Source: Prochlorococcus sp. MIT 1341
GTDB lineage: Bacteria > Cyanobacteriota > Cyanobacteriia > PCC-6307 > Cyanobiaceae
Assembly: GCF_034092415.1 (NCBI RefSeq)
Contig: NZ_CP139304.1
Location: 852,001 to 916,000, forward strand
Reading direction: 5' to 3'
Length of the DNA stretch: 64,000 nt
The translations under genes and the position numbers were made by a program. The notes under the pieces are model-generated. The model had not been told where the DNA came from. It did no database searches and saw nothing but the letters and a program-made list of their open reading frames with translations. Of the stretch, positions 9,481 to 18,594 are shown piece after piece; positions within the stretch are counted from its first letter, which is position 1, and every line of letters starts with the position of its first letter.

Positions 9481-10929
9481 ATGATTAGTACTGACATTAA
9501 AAACATTTGCTGCATAGGGGCAGGCTATGTAGGAGGGCCAACCATGGCCGTCATTGCAGACAGATGTCCCAGTATTCAAGTCAATGTAGTCGACCTCAAT
9601 GAAAACCGTATAAAGGATTGGAACGATTCTGATTTAAGTAAATTACCTGTATACGAGCCGGGCTTGGATGATGTAGTAGCAAGAGCGAGAGGCCGAAATC
9701 TTCATTTCACAACAAATATTGAAGAGTCCATAGCCAATGCCGATATGGTCTTTATCTCAGTTAATACACCAACAAAAATTAAAGGTGTTGGGGCTGGACA
9801 AGCCAGTGATCTCAGATGGGTAGAAGCTTGCGCAAGGCAAGTAGCACAATGTTCAAGAGGGAATACCATAGTTGTAGAGAAAAGTACACTGCCCGTTCGC
9901 ACAGCCGAAGTAATAAAATCGATCCTTAGTTCTCCTCAAAGAGATAACAGAAATTCTGGCGAACTTAAAACCTTCGAGGTTTTATCTAACCCAGAATTCC
10001 TAGCAGAAGGGACTGCAATAGTTGACTTAGAAAACCCGGACAGAATATTAATTGGTGGGGAAAGTGAAAGTGCAGTTGAAGCATTGGCAAATATTTACCT
10101 GCAATGGGTTCCTAATGAAAAGATATTGCGAACTAGCCTATGGAGCAGTGAACTTGCAAAACTGACTGCGAATGCTTTTTTAGCACAAAGAATTAGCTCA
10201 ATAAATTCTGTTTCAGCTTTATGTGAAGCAACGGGAGCTGATGTCAGAGAGGTCGCAAATGCGATCGGCACAGATAGCCGCATAGGCTCTAAGTTTCTCG
10301 ATTCAGGGCCTGGCTTTGGAGGGAGTTGCTTCAAGAAAGATATCCTAAATCTTGCTTACCTATGTCGATATTTTGGGTTACCAGAAGTTGCAGAGTACTG
10401 GGAAAATGTGGTGAAATTAAACAACTGGCAACAAGCAAGAATTGCGCAACTAGTAGTGCAAAAACTCTTCGGCACTGTTGCTACAAAGAAAATAGCCATA
10501 CTAGGATTTGCATTTAAAGCTGATACAAACGACACACGTGAATCTCCTGCAATAATGATAGCCAAAGATCTTTTAGAAGAAGGAGCTGAAATAGCGATCT
10601 ATGATCCAAAAGTGAATAATGAACAAATCAAAAAATGTCTTGCTTTAGCAGAAAACAAAGAAGATTTAAGTCAAGCTTATAAAACACAAGACGCCATGAA
10701 TTCCGAAGGGAAATGGAGTTACAAAAATGACGTAGTTTCTGCAATTTCTGGTGCAGATGCGATTATAATCCTAACTGAGTGGAATGAATTTAAGTCTCTA
10801 AATTGGGAAAGTCTTGCTCCGCTAATGAGACATCCAGCATGGGTATTCGATGCAAGAGCAGTTGCTGATAAAACTGCAATAAGATGTGCAGGCTTAAATA
10901 TCTGGCGAGTTGGAGATGGGTCAAAATAA
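9481..10929 (+). CDS. ugd: UDP-glucose 6-dehydrogenase, eukaryotic-type sequence
   Basis: Oxidises UDP-glucose to UDP-glucuronate with NAD. At 482 residues, it has the N-terminal Rossmann motif ICCIGAGYVGGPT, the catalytic cysteine in GFGGSCFKKDI (Cys283) and a C-terminal domain with KKIAILGFAFKADTNDTRES. Blocks such as FISVNTPTK, VLSNPEFLAEGTAI, NAFLAQRISSIN and ALCEATGADV closely match remembered animal and plant UGDH rather than the shorter common bacterial type. The ATG directly abuts the hisS stop. It probably supplies glucuronate precursors for the adjacent polysaccharide locus. Confidence 0.93.
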   Translation: MISTDIKNICCIGAGYVGGPTMAVIADRCPSIQVNVVDLNENRIKDWNDSDLSKLPVYEPGLDDVVARARGRNLHFTTNIEESIANADMVFISVNTPTKIKGVGAGQASDLRWVEACARQVAQCSRGNTIVVEKSTLPVRTAEVIKSILSSPQRDNRNSGELKTFEVLSNPEFLAEGTAIVDLENPDRILIGGESESAVEALANIYLQWVPNEKILRTSLWSSELAKLTANAFLAQRISSINSVSALCEATGADVREVANAIGTDSRIGSKFLDSGPGFGGSCFKKDILNLAYLCRYFGLPEVAEYWENVVKLNNWQQARIAQLVVQKLFGTVATKKIAILGFAFKADTNDTRESPAIMIAKDLLEEGAEIAIYDPKVNNEQIKKCLALAENKEDLSQAYKTQDAMNSEGKWSYKNDVVSAISGADAIIILTEWNEFKSLNWESLAPLMRHPAWVFDARAVADKTAIRCAGLNIWRVGDGSK

Positions 10930-11075
10930 CTATTCCTTTAGGATGCAAGAAAAATACAAATTAATATTTTAAGGGCAGGAAATAAGACACCATCGATAAG
11001 TTTTCAATTCAATGAAATCTCTGATTAAGACTATTCTCAAATAGCTATTATTACTAACGAGCTGTAATTACTTAT

Positions 11076-11975
11076 TTGACCTTCTCATCTATTCCAGATC
11101 TCAGCCAAGCTCGTTTAGGAGTTCTTGGAGGCAGTGGCCTCTACAACATGGAAGGATTAGAAAATGTAAAGGAGATAAAAATAAAAACCCCCTTTGGAGA
11201 ACCCTCTGATCTTATTAGATTAGGCAACCTAGGGGGGATAGAAGTCGTTTTCCTTGCACGGCATGGGAGAAATCACAGTTTCACACCAACAGAAGTGCCA
11301 TATCAGGCAAACATATGGGCAATGAAATCCTTGAACGTCAGGTGGATAATTTCCCCCTCAGCAGTTGGATCCCTTCAAGAGCAAGTAAGGCCACTAGATA
11401 TAGTTATCCCAGACCAATTTATAGATCGAACTCATCAAAGGCCACTAACTTTCTTTGGGGGAGGGGCAGTGGCGCATGTATCCATGGCAGATCCATTTTG
11501 CAATACCCTCTCAAGACTTGTTGCCGAAGCAGGTGAATCATTGATGCCAGAAGGAAGACAATTGCATAGAGGTGGAACTTATTTAGCAATGGAAGGCCCT
11601 GCATTCTCAACAAGAGCAGAATCAAACCTTTATCGCAGTTGGGGATGCACGGTAATTGGCATGACTAATCACACTGAAGCCCGTCTCGCAAGAGAAGCTG
11701 AAATCGCTTACTCATCTCTCGCAATGTCAACAGATTATGACTGCTGGAATTCAGAACAAGCCAATGTCACTGTAGAACAAGTCATAGAAAACCTAAAAGC
11801 TAATGCAAAAGTTGCTACTGCAATCGTTCAGGCCAGCGCGCAGAAAGTAGGTGAACTAAGGCCAAAAAGTGCTGCACATAATGCTTTAAAGGATGGCCTA
11901 ATGACAACCAAGGGAAAAGTCCCAGAGAAAACTAAGGAAAAGCTTTATTTATTAACGAAGCCTTATTGGGGGTAA
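11076..11975 (+). CDS. mtnP: S-methyl-5'-thioadenosine phosphorylase
   Basis: Phosphorolytic cleavage of methylthioadenosine to adenine and methylthioribose-1-phosphate (methionine salvage). A 299-residue member of the PNP/MTAP phosphorylase family, with GVLGGSGLY near the N-terminus (phosphate site), a central MEGPAFSTRAES and GMTNHTEARLAREAEI. No ATG precedes the conserved LGVLGGSGLY motif; TTG at 11076 is the best start and gives the usual short leader. It is preceded by a 146-bp spacer in which I see nothing else. Confidence 0.92.
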   Translation: MTFSSIPDLSQARLGVLGGSGLYNMEGLENVKEIKIKTPFGEPSDLIRLGNLGGIEVVFLARHGRNHSFTPTEVPYQANIWAMKSLNVRWIISPSAVGSLQEQVRPLDIVIPDQFIDRTHQRPLTFFGGGAVAHVSMADPFCNTLSRLVAEAGESLMPEGRQLHRGGTYLAMEGPAFSTRAESNLYRSWGCTVIGMTNHTEARLAREAEIAYSSLAMSTDYDCWNSEQANVTVEQVIENLKANAKVATAIVQASAQKVGELRPKSAAHNALKDGLMTTKGKVPEKTKEKLYLLTKPYWG

Positions 11976-12210
11976 GATTAAACCCTAACTAATAAGCGGG
12001 AAAATATTTAACTTTTTAAAAGCGTAGATTAAAAAAACACCAAGAGGATATATCAAATACCCAACTTGGCGGATTTTTATGCTTTTAGGACTATGTATTG
12101 AAATAGGCAAAACATCAATAAGGTTATTGAATAATATTTAAAGAGAATTTTCTATAAAGAAAATACTTTAAATCCTTTGCAATTTCGAGCCTTGGTAAAA
12201 CAATGAGAGC

Positions 12211-12408
12211 TTAGGCTGAGCCAACTCCTGTATAGGAACCATAAAAGAAGATTCCTAGAACAAAGAAGACAGCAACTCCACCTGCCGTAGCAACTAGCCA
12301 AAGAGGTAATACCCCTTCAGTCCATCTACGCTCCCATGAAACAGCTGGACGTCCATCTGGAAGACGATCTGGAATGCGTCCGTCTGGTCCCTTCAGTTTT
12401 GCACTCAT
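12211..12408 (-). CDS. psbJ: Photosystem II protein PsbJ
   Basis: A 65-residue single-span subunit of the photosystem II core, last gene of psbE-F-L-J. It has a soluble N-terminal extension (about 30 residues) and then the conserved [20 protein letters not shown] membrane helix ending [12 protein letters not shown]. By family it is involved in electron flow near the QA/QB side and in complex assembly. It lies 15 bp after psbL. Downstream, the 235-bp spacer to mtnP is AT-rich and contains no feature I can support. Confidence 0.96.
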   Translation of the reverse strand: MSAKLKGPDGRIPDRLPDGRPAVSWERRWTEGVLPLWLVATAGGVAVFFVLGIFFYGSYTGVGSA

Positions 12409-12423
12409 GGTTTTTCAGAAAAA

Positions 12424-12543
12424 TCAGTTGAAGAAATAGCTGGAGAACAACACCCCCATGACGAAAACCAACAACAACCCTAAATAAAGGCTTGTGCGGT
12501 TTAACTCAACCGGAAGGTTGTTTGGATTCGGGTTGACTTGCAT
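12424..12543 (-). CDS. psbL: Photosystem II protein PsbL
   Basis: A 39-residue single-span photosystem II subunit read directly from the minus strand. It starts [20 protein letters not shown] and ends in a hydrophobic helix closing SSYFFN. The NPN motif and VELNRTSLY are diagnostic. It sits between psbF and psbJ with 15-bp spacers, so it is co-transcribed in the psbEFLJ operon. It supports the QA site and photosystem II dimer stability. Confidence 0.96.
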   Translation of the reverse strand: MQVNPNPNNLPVELNRTSLYLGLLLVFVMGVLFSSYFFN

Positions 12544-12558
12544 CTTGAGTAAAAGTGA

Positions 12559-12699
12559 TCAGCGACGAATGAACTGCATAGCAGCAATGGCCCCAATGAA
12601 GAAGACCGTTGGAATTGCTAAGGCATGCACGGCAAGCCACCGAACAGTAAAGATCGGGTACGACCGTGGTGAAACAAGAGGTGTAGAAGATTGGGACAT
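12559..12699 (-). CDS. psbF: Cytochrome b559 beta subunit
   Basis: A 46-residue single-span subunit translated from the minus strand. It carries the heme-ligating histidine in [11 protein letters not shown] and ends AAMQFIRR. It pairs with PsbE so that two histidines, one from each chain, coordinate the cytochrome b559 heme in photosystem II. It begins four bases after the psbE stop, the usual tight order. Confidence 0.97.
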   Translation of the reverse strand: MSQSSTPLVSPRSYPIFTVRWLAVHALAIPTVFFIGAIAAMQFIRR

Positions 12700-12703
12700 G
12701 GCT

Positions 12704-12952
12704 TTATTTCAGGCGCAGGTCGAGTTGGGACTTGGATTCAAAGCGTTGGCTCACTACTGGAGCTTTGCTTTCAGAAGCCTGGAAATAGGCATCTGGTCTT
12801 GGTGTACCAAAGACGTCATAAGCAAGACCTGTGGAAACGAACAGGAATCCTGCAAGGAAAATTGAAGGGAGCGTAACCGCATGGATGATCCAATAACGGA
12901 CGCTAGTGATGATTTCGAAAAAAGGGCGTTCCCCGGTTGAGCCGGCAGCCAT
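12704..12952 (-). CDS. psbE: Cytochrome b559 alpha subunit
   Basis: An 82-residue photosystem II subunit. It opens with [20 protein letters not shown], then a membrane helix with the heme-binding histidine in [10 protein letters not shown], then a lumenal tail with [10 protein letters not shown]. First gene of the psbEFLJ operon. A GTGAG ribosome-binding element lies just upstream of the ATG. The 103-bp spacer to ycf48 should carry the operon promoter; it contains two ACGCGT palindromes but no clear promoter that I can assign. Confidence 0.97.
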   Translation of the reverse strand: MAAGSTGERPFFEIITSVRYWIIHAVTLPSIFLAGFLFVSTGLAYDVFGTPRPDAYFQASESKAPVVSQRFESKSQLDLRLK

Positions 12953-13055
12953 AGACTCACGCGTATCAGCCTAGTGATCCTATAGGGCTAAACCCTCTGA
13001 CTGTGAGATGAAACGCGTCATGGTTACAGAGCGTTGTGGATTAGACGAAAAAAAA

Positions 13056-14063
13056 TCACCCAGCCCAGCGCAATAAATGGCCACGTTCCCCTAGCACAAA
13101 GCCTTTTGGCTGATTCTCGGTACGGTTATCAAAAATTACACGAAGCAAATTTGTGGGCTGAATATCTCCCACAGGGTCCACCTCCCAAGTGTCACCTCCA
13201 TCATTACTAACCAAAAGAGTTCCATTGCCGCCTGCTGCCCAGATAAAACCTTGTGAATCCCAAGCCAAATCAAGATAGTTATACCCATTGGTTATGGGAA
13301 TAATGGGCTTCCTCCAACTTTCAACATCTCCAGGCTGATCATTAAGGCGAATTTCTGCCCCCTGTGAAAGCATCCAAAGATCTCCTCCTGGTTGGAAGCC
13401 CATACTTTGTACTCTTTTGCTACTTGCACGTTGATGAGGAGCCCAAGCATTTTCGCCTGGATCCAAAGTCGCAAAGAAATTGCCCAAGCTACTAACACTT
13501 ACAAAACTGCCATCGGGACCTCGCCTCAGATCTCTTACGCCCCCTTCAGCATCATTAACCCTGGCTTCCCAATTGGCACCTGCATCTGTTGTTCGATAAA
13601 CAGCCCCTGCGGTAGTTGCAAGTTCAGCAGAGTCTGCGCCAATAGAAGCTATCAGGAATGGATCTCCTGGGAGCTGATCCCCAAGCAACAATCGAGTCCA
13701 ATTGCTCCCAGAATCACTTGTATGTAAAACAAGACCAGGCTGTCCGGCAATCCATCCTTCCTCTCCTTCAAAGTCAATACTGATCAAGCGAAAGTTCTCT
13801 CCTTCTGGGAGTTCTAGCTTTCGTTCTTCCCAGGTCTTACCAGCATCAGTTGTTTCTAAAATAAGACGATTAGTTCCAACAAGGAAGCCATGCTCAGCAT
13901 CAATAAAACTTAAATCGAGAGGGTTTGCCTCAGTTTCTAATTGAATCTCAGCCCAGGGACTGGAACTTGCTATAGGGAGTCTGGTAGTCACACAACCACT
14001 CAATACAAAACCAAGTGAAACAACTAGACAGACATTAATAAGGCTTGATAAAAGGCGTTTCAT
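13056..14063 (-). CDS. ycf48: Photosystem II assembly factor Ycf48/HCF136
   Basis: A beta-propeller assembly factor that binds early D1 intermediates in photosystem II biogenesis and repair. The N-terminal signal ends in a lipobox (VLSGC), so it is a predicted thylakoid-lumen lipoprotein. Repeated GKTWEER/GSNWTR/GANWEA/GDTWEVD motifs are the BNR-like propeller repeats. I place the start at ATG 14063 (335 aa), just before the signal. An in-frame GTG at 14081 overlapping the rubredoxin stop (GTGA) is an alternative adding six residues. The order rub-ycf48-psbEFLJ is conserved in cyanobacteria. Confidence 0.95.
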   Translation of the reverse strand: MKRLLSSLINVCLVVSLGFVLSGCVTTRLPIASSSPWAEIQLETEANPLDLSFIDAEHGFLVGTNRLILETTDAGKTWEERKLELPEGENFRLISIDFEGEEGWIAGQPGLVLHTSDSGSNWTRLLLGDQLPGDPFLIASIGADSAELATTAGAVYRTTDAGANWEARVNDAEGGVRDLRRGPDGSFVSVSSLGNFFATLDPGENAWAPHQRASSKRVQSMGFQPGGDLWMLSQGAEIRLNDQPGDVESWRKPIIPITNGYNYLDLAWDSQGFIWAAGGNGTLLVSNDGGDTWEVDPVGDIQPTNLLRVIFDNRTENQPKGFVLGERGHLLRWAG

Positions 14064-14077
14064 AAAACTCAATTGAA

Positions 14078-14503
14078 TCACCGCAAGGAATAAAGGGAAA
14101 GGAAAAAAGAGACCACCAAAGCAAGGCCGCCAAAAATCAAAACATTTTTTTGCCCCGAAGTAAGACTATTAGCTCCGAAACCATAATTGAGATTTTCTGC
14201 AAACCCACTCGGCTGTTCTCGTGATCCAATGTCTTTAAAAGCAGTTGTGCTTGACCTGCAAACAGGGCATCGAAAGGTATTTGGATCAAGATCTAAGAAG
14301 GGAGTGCCTTTGACGATGCCAAACTTTTTAATCCCCTCATCAGGATCATAGATATAACCACAGTCTCTACACTCGAAACGATGAGTAACTGAAGCATCTA
14401 ATGACCCTCTGGAATTGCCAAATTCAATCAATTTTTTGTTGAGAGCAGCGTCACCTGTCTCTTCAGGTGGTCTGTCTGCTGATGTCCTGATCTGATCGCT
14501 CAC
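14078..14503 (-). CDS. rub: Membrane-anchored rubredoxin
   Basis: A 141-residue protein with a rubredoxin domain in the middle: Cys pairs in CRDCGYIYDPDEG and CPVCRSS coordinate the single iron. A C-terminal hydrophobic helix (about residues 120-138) anchors it to the thylakoid. This anchored rubredoxin (RubA) is known to be needed for photosystem assembly. The GTG start has a GGAGGAGA element a few bases upstream. Its stop meets the ycf48 start region, consistent with a shared transcript and a shared photosystem II assembly role. Confidence 0.94.
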   Translation of the reverse strand: MSDQIRTSADRPPEETGDAALNKKLIEFGNSRGSLDASVTHRFECRDCGYIYDPDEGIKKFGIVKGTPFLDLDPNTFRCPVCRSSTTAFKDIGSREQPSGFAENLNYGFGANSLTSGQKNVLIFGGLALVVSFFLSLYSLR

Positions 14504-14544
14504 CTCTCCTCCAATAGACGTTATAACTCTATCTAGGAAACCGT

Positions 14545-14559
14545 TTGCATTTAATGCAA
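14545..14559. repeat. 15-bp palindrome in the divergent rub/ndhC promoter region
   Basis: TTGCATTTAATGCAA, a perfect dyad of two 7-bp arms around one base, lies in the 81-bp space between the divergent genes rub and ndhC. The location and symmetry fit an operator for a dimeric regulator. No regulator is identified, and chance in an AT-rich spacer is possible. Confidence 0.35.
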
Positions 14560-14584
14560 GACTAATAAAGTATCAACCCTCTTT

Positions 14585-14947
14585 ATGTTTGTTCTACCCG
14601 GTTACGATGCTTTTCTAGGCTTTTTGCTGATTTCAGCAGCTGTACCAATTCTTGCATTAGTAACCAATAAGCTGCTATCACCAAAAAGCAGAACAGGAGA
14701 AAGAGAACTGACTTATGAGTCAGGGATGGAACCAATAGGTGGAGCTTGGATCCAGTTCAATATTCGGTATTACATGTTTGCCTTGGTTTTCGTGATATTC
14801 GATGTAGAAACCGTCTTCCTATATCCCTGGGCCGTAGCATTTCACAAACTAGGCCTACTAGCCTTTATCGAAGCACTTATTTTTATTGCCATTCTTGTTA
14901 TGGCACTTGCATATGCATGGCGCAAAGGCGCTCTCGAATGGACCTAA
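14585..14947 (+). CDS. ndhC: NAD(P)H-quinone oxidoreductase subunit 3
   Basis: A 120-residue membrane subunit of the photosynthetic NDH-1 complex with three predicted helices. Motifs [14 protein letters not shown] and [20 protein letters not shown] are hallmarks of the NuoA/NdhC family. It is the first gene of ndhC-ndhK-ndhJ, with ndhK starting three bases after its stop. The complex works in cyclic electron flow and respiration. Confidence 0.97.
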   Translation: MFVLPGYDAFLGFLLISAAVPILALVTNKLLSPKSRTGERELTYESGMEPIGGAWIQFNIRYYMFALVFVIFDVETVFLYPWAVAFHKLGLLAFIEALIFIAILVMALAYAWRKGALEWT

Positions 14948-14950
14948 CAG

Positions 14951-15700
14951 ATGGCAAAAATCACTCCTTCAATAAACACCGCCCGTGAACTTCGAGCGGC
15001 AACCTGCAGCCCTTTAAGCACTCCACAAATAACTAGTGAGCTTAGTGAAAACATCATTCTTACAAGCTTGGATGATTTACACAATTGGGCTCGACTAAGC
15101 AGTCTATGGCCACTGCTATATGGCACCGCATGCTGCTTCATAGAGTTTGCTGCTCTCATTGGTTCAAGGTTTGACTTTGATCGTTTCGGATTAGTCCCAA
15201 GAAGTTCACCTAGACAAGCAGACCTTCTAATAGTTGCAGGGACTGTAACTATGAAGATGGCGCCTGCACTAGTTAGGCTTTACGAGCAAATGCCAGAACC
15301 AAAGTATGTAATTGCAATGGGTGCTTGCACGATTACTGGTGGGATGTTCAGTGCTGACTCCACAACAGCTGTTAGAGGAGTAGATAAATTAATCCCGGTA
15401 GACCTTTATTTACCAGGCTGTCCCCCAAGACCAGAAGCCATATTTGATGCCGTGATCAAACTTCGCAAAAAAGTTGGGAATGAATCAATTGTGGAACGTG
15501 AAAGGATGAATCAAACCCATAGATATTTTACTGTTAGTCATAAAATGAAAACGGTAGAATCACAAATAACAGGTGCATACTTAAAAGCAGAGAGTCAGAA
15601 GCCCCCCTTACATGCCAGCACTCTAGAAGAACTGGAGTTTGAAGAAGATATTTCTAAGGATCTCCTTAAAAAGCCATCAAATAAAACAAGTCATGAGTGA
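14951..15700 (+). CDS. ndhK: NAD(P)H-quinone oxidoreductase subunit K (N2 iron-sulfur subunit)
   Basis: A 249-residue hydrophilic subunit that holds the terminal 4Fe-4S cluster N2. Cysteines are visible in [20 protein letters not shown] and PGCPPRPEA. It lies between ndhC and ndhJ and overlaps the ndhJ start by eight bases. The C-terminal 50 residues are acidic and variable, as is common in cyanobacteria. Confidence 0.97.
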   Translation: MAKITPSINTARELRAATCSPLSTPQITSELSENIILTSLDDLHNWARLSSLWPLLYGTACCFIEFAALIGSRFDFDRFGLVPRSSPRQADLLIVAGTVTMKMAPALVRLYEQMPEPKYVIAMGACTITGGMFSADSTTAVRGVDKLIPVDLYLPGCPPRPEAIFDAVIKLRKKVGNESIVERERMNQTHRYFTVSHKMKTVESQITGAYLKAESQKPPLHASTLEELEFEEDISKDLLKKPSNKTSHE

Positions 15701-16253
15701 AAATTCAATCGAAAATGCAAACCAAGAAAATGTCCCAGTTGGCCCTCAGCCAGGTCCAGTCAGCAATTGGCTAACAAGCCAAGGTCTTGAAAATACCCCT
15801 CTTGAACCCGATAATCTTGGAATAGAAGTAATAGCAGTAAATCCATACTCTCTGTCTGATGTTGCCTCCTCATTAAAAGCAAATGGGTTTGATTATTTAC
15901 AGTGTCAAGGGGGCTATGACGAAGGGCCTGGGATGAATCTTGTTTGCTTCTACCATTTAATTGCAATGAGTGAAATTATTAATAAAGACTCCTCTTCAGA
16001 TAAAGGTCAAAAACTTCGTGAAGTTCGTTTAAAAGTTTTCTTAGCTAGAGACTCAGACCTTACTTTACCTAGCCTATACAACCTTTTCCGCGGTTCTGAT
16101 TGGCAAGAACGAGAAACTTTCGATATGTTTGGCATTAACTTTGATGGCCACCCTCATCCAAAGAGATTGTTGATGCCAGAAGACTGGGAAGGATGGCCCC
16201 TTAGGAAAGACTACGTGCAGCCAGATTTCTACGAAATGCAAGATGCTTACTAA
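15693..16253 (+). CDS. ndhJ: NAD(P)H-quinone oxidoreductase subunit J (30 kDa type)
   Basis: A 186-residue peripheral-arm subunit. It contains [19 protein letters not shown] and [17 protein letters not shown], typical of NuoC/NdhJ. I chose ATG 15693 ([10 protein letters not shown]), which overlaps the ndhK stop, over the longer frame that would run 60 bases into ndhK. The last four bases overlap the convergent YvcK-like gene. Confidence 0.95.
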   Translation: MSENSIENANQENVPVGPQPGPVSNWLTSQGLENTPLEPDNLGIEVIAVNPYSLSDVASSLKANGFDYLQCQGGYDEGPGMNLVCFYHLIAMSEIINKDSSSDKGQKLREVRLKVFLARDSDLTLPSLYNLFRGSDWQERETFDMFGINFDGHPHPKRLLMPEDWEGWPLRKDYVQPDFYEMQDAY

Positions 16254-17692
16254 AAGTCTCTTTTGTTATTTCTAAAAAAACGCATTACTGCAATTGAAAG
16301 ACTTTTAGGGTCATGGCGCAGGGTTGCTGTAGGCCTCGCTCCCTGAAGAGAAGCCTCCATAACTTCATATCCCTGCCGAAGCAGACTTTCCTTATCACAT
16401 TTGACTGGTTCTGCCCCTCTAGCCCGGTAATGGTCCACTAAAGCTGAAGGGCCTAAAGCATCTTGAGCAAGAACTGCGCCAAAAAGACGTTGAGTAATTC
16501 CCAAACTTGCTAACTGAGCCTCAATAGCCCTCAAATGGCCTTCGACATTTAAACCATCTGTTTCTCCTGGCTGTGACATCAGATTGCAGATATACAATTT
16601 CGGCGCACTACTACGTTGTATTGCTTGCACTAATTCTGGAACAAGCAAATTTGGCAATAGCGAAGTATATAAACTTCCTGGTCCCAATAAAATAAGTTCT
16701 GCATTAGATATAGCTTCTACTGCGGTAGGCAAAGCAGGTGGCCTCTCAGGTATACAGCCAAGTCGAACTATTGGACTTGGCGCATTACCGATTGCTGTTT
16801 CCCCTTCTAATCTCTGTCCATTTTCTAATTCAGCCCAAAGTCTTACATCCACATTTGTTGCAGGAACAACCTGACCTTGAACTGCTAGCAATCGGCTAGA
16901 AGCTGAAATAGCAGTTTCCAAGCTTCCAGTAATTGAGGTTAAAGCCGATAAAAAAAGATTTCCAAAACTATGTCCATCCAAAACCCCCCGTGAAGAAAAT
17001 CGATATTGAAAAAGCCTTGTCATCAATGGCTCCTCCGTAGATAAAGCCGCCAAACAATTTCTAATGTCACCTGGCGGTTGAACCCCTAGTTCCCTCCTAA
17101 GGACACCACTACTCCCCCCGTCATCAGCAACAGTAACTATCGCAGTAATGTTGCTACTAAACCTCTTCAGCCCCTTTAACAAGGTCGAAAGGCCAGTGCC
17201 CCCTCCAATAGCAACAATATTTGGCCCTCGGTTTAGTTTGCTCTTAGCACGAAGTGCATCAACAAGAACAGTACTTTTATCTGGCACTAACGCCCGCTGA
17301 ATAGAGCCAAAACTTCTACTCTGTCCCCATAACAAAAGGCCTGCCCCGAATATCAGGACAATTGGTCCAGTGATACTCCTTGGTAAAACCTTGGTAATTG
17401 CGGCTAAAACCAAGCTCAAAGTTTCAATCATCCAATAAATAGGCTTTAGGTCTGCCCAAATAGCCGCGCCAAGAAGAGCCAATAAAAGCCCCATACCAGA
17501 AGTCAACATCCATCTCTTTACAACCAAGCCAGGCAGCAGCCAACTAATAGCTCTACGTGATCTAGATAAAAGGTCTCTTTTCTGCGAATTCCTAAGGGTT
17601 TGGTCACGCCGTCTTTTAAGACGCTGCTTTCGAAGGCGGCGTTGCGCATTTGCGGCGCGAGAGTCTGAGATAGGTGTTTTCGGCGAGGTCAA
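16250..17692 (-). CDS. YvcK/CofD-like protein (gluconeogenesis-factor family), membrane-anchored form
   Basis: A 480-residue protein with a basic N-terminus, two membrane segments (about residues 65-130) and a CofD/YvcK domain. The domain starts [19 protein letters not shown] and has [14 protein letters not shown] and [18 protein letters not shown]. In Bacillus, YvcK binds UDP-sugars and affects cell shape and central carbon metabolism. The membrane extension of about 150 residues is usual in cyanobacteria. The only suitable N-terminal start is TTG at 17692, without a clear ribosome binding site. Confidence 0.88.
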   Translation of the reverse strand: MTSPKTPISDSRAANAQRRLRKQRLKRRRDQTLRNSQKRDLLSRSRRAISWLLPGLVVKRWMLTSGMGLLLALLGAAIWADLKPIYWMIETLSLVLAAITKVLPRSITGPIVLIFGAGLLLWGQSRSFGSIQRALVPDKSTVLVDALRAKSKLNRGPNIVAIGGGTGLSTLLKGLKRFSSNITAIVTVADDGGSSGVLRRELGVQPPGDIRNCLAALSTEEPLMTRLFQYRFSSRGVLDGHSFGNLFLSALTSITGSLETAISASSRLLAVQGQVVPATNVDVRLWAELENGQRLEGETAIGNAPSPIVRLGCIPERPPALPTAVEAISNAELILLGPGSLYTSLLPNLLVPELVQAIQRSSAPKLYICNLMSQPGETDGLNVEGHLRAIEAQLASLGITQRLFGAVLAQDALGPSALVDHYRARGAEPVKCDKESLLRQGYEVMEASLQGARPTATLRHDPKSLSIAVMRFFRNNKRDF

Positions 17693-17773
17693 TTTTTTTT
17701 TAGAGGGGGCAACTCAGACGGAGATGACAACACAACTCTAAGAAGGCTTACAGAGTTGGACATTCAAGGCAAG

Positions 17774-18589
17774 ATGTCTATATATACCAATAGAGCTGAT
17801 CTAGTGACTGAAGCCATCCCTGTGGTGGAGATGCGAAACCTATCAATGCAATGGGGTCCATCCCCAGTACTTGATGACGTCAACCTTGAATTAAGACCTG
17901 GAGAAAGATTGGCAATAGTTGGGCCATCTGGAAGTGGAAAATCTACTGTTTTGCGATTACTGGCAGGACTCTTGCTACCCACAAAAGGGGAGCTAACTTT
18001 GTTTGGCAAAAGGCAGGAGTACCTAAGGCTGGACCAAAGCGCCCCGCCTGATGTGCGCCTCGTGTTTCAGAATCCTGCTCTCCTAGGTTCTCTAACAGTA
18101 GAAGAGAATGTTGGATTTATTTTGATGAGAGGAGGGCGTCTCAAATCTAACGAGATCAAGGACAGGGTATATGAATGCCTTGAGGCAGTAGGGCTTTATG
18201 ACGTCGCAGATCAACATCCTGGACAACTAAGTGGAGGCATGCAAAAACGAGTGAGTTTTGCTAGAGCACTTTTGAACTCCTCAAATACAAATGACAAGAT
18301 CAAACCATTGATGCTGTATGACGAACCAACTGCTGGACTAGATCCAGTGGCATCCACACGCATTGAGGACCTAATAGTAAAGACAACAACAGTCGCAAAA
18401 GGTTGTTCAATTGTGGTCAGCCATGTAAAAAGCACTATTGAGCGTTGCGCAGAAAATGTAATGATCCTTTATGACGGGAAGTTTCAATGGGGGGGTAGCA
18501 TTCAAGAATTTAGGACAACTAGTAATCCTTATATCCAACAGTTCCGCACAGGCAGCCTGAACGGTCCAATGAAACATCTAGAGCATTAA
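17774..18589 (+). CDS. ABC transporter ATPase, MlaF/TGD3-like lipid transport
   Basis: A 271-residue ATPase with Walker A GPSGSGKSTVLRLLAG, signature LSGGMQKRVSFARAL and Walker B PLMLYDEPTAGLDPVAS. This pattern matches MlaF/Ttg2A. The ATG at 17774 is preferred over TTG 17756 because an AAGG element precedes it. The next gene encodes an MCE-domain MlaD protein, so the pair should form part of a phospholipid trafficking system between membranes, related to chloroplast TGD2/TGD3. The permease (MlaE/TGD1) is not in this window. Confidence 0.9.
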   Translation: MSIYTNRADLVTEAIPVVEMRNLSMQWGPSPVLDDVNLELRPGERLAIVGPSGSGKSTVLRLLAGLLLPTKGELTLFGKRQEYLRLDQSAPPDVRLVFQNPALLGSLTVEENVGFILMRGGRLKSNEIKDRVYECLEAVGLYDVADQHPGQLSGGMQKRVSFARALLNSSNTNDKIKPLMLYDEPTAGLDPVASTRIEDLIVKTTTVAKGCSIVVSHVKSTIERCAENVMILYDGKFQWGGSIQEFRTTSNPYIQQFRTGSLNGPMKHLEH

Positions 18590-18594
18590 TTCAA

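Noticed and set aside
11976-12210. 235-bp spacer between mtnP and psbJ examined for small PSII genes or RNAs
   Set aside because: No short photosystem frame, cloverleaf or strong hairpin was found; only weak CCAAG/CTTGG arms that are too far apart.
12953-13055. 13-codon frame and two ACGCGT sites upstream of psbE
   Set aside because: The frame is too short to support by itself and six-base palindromes are expected by chance.
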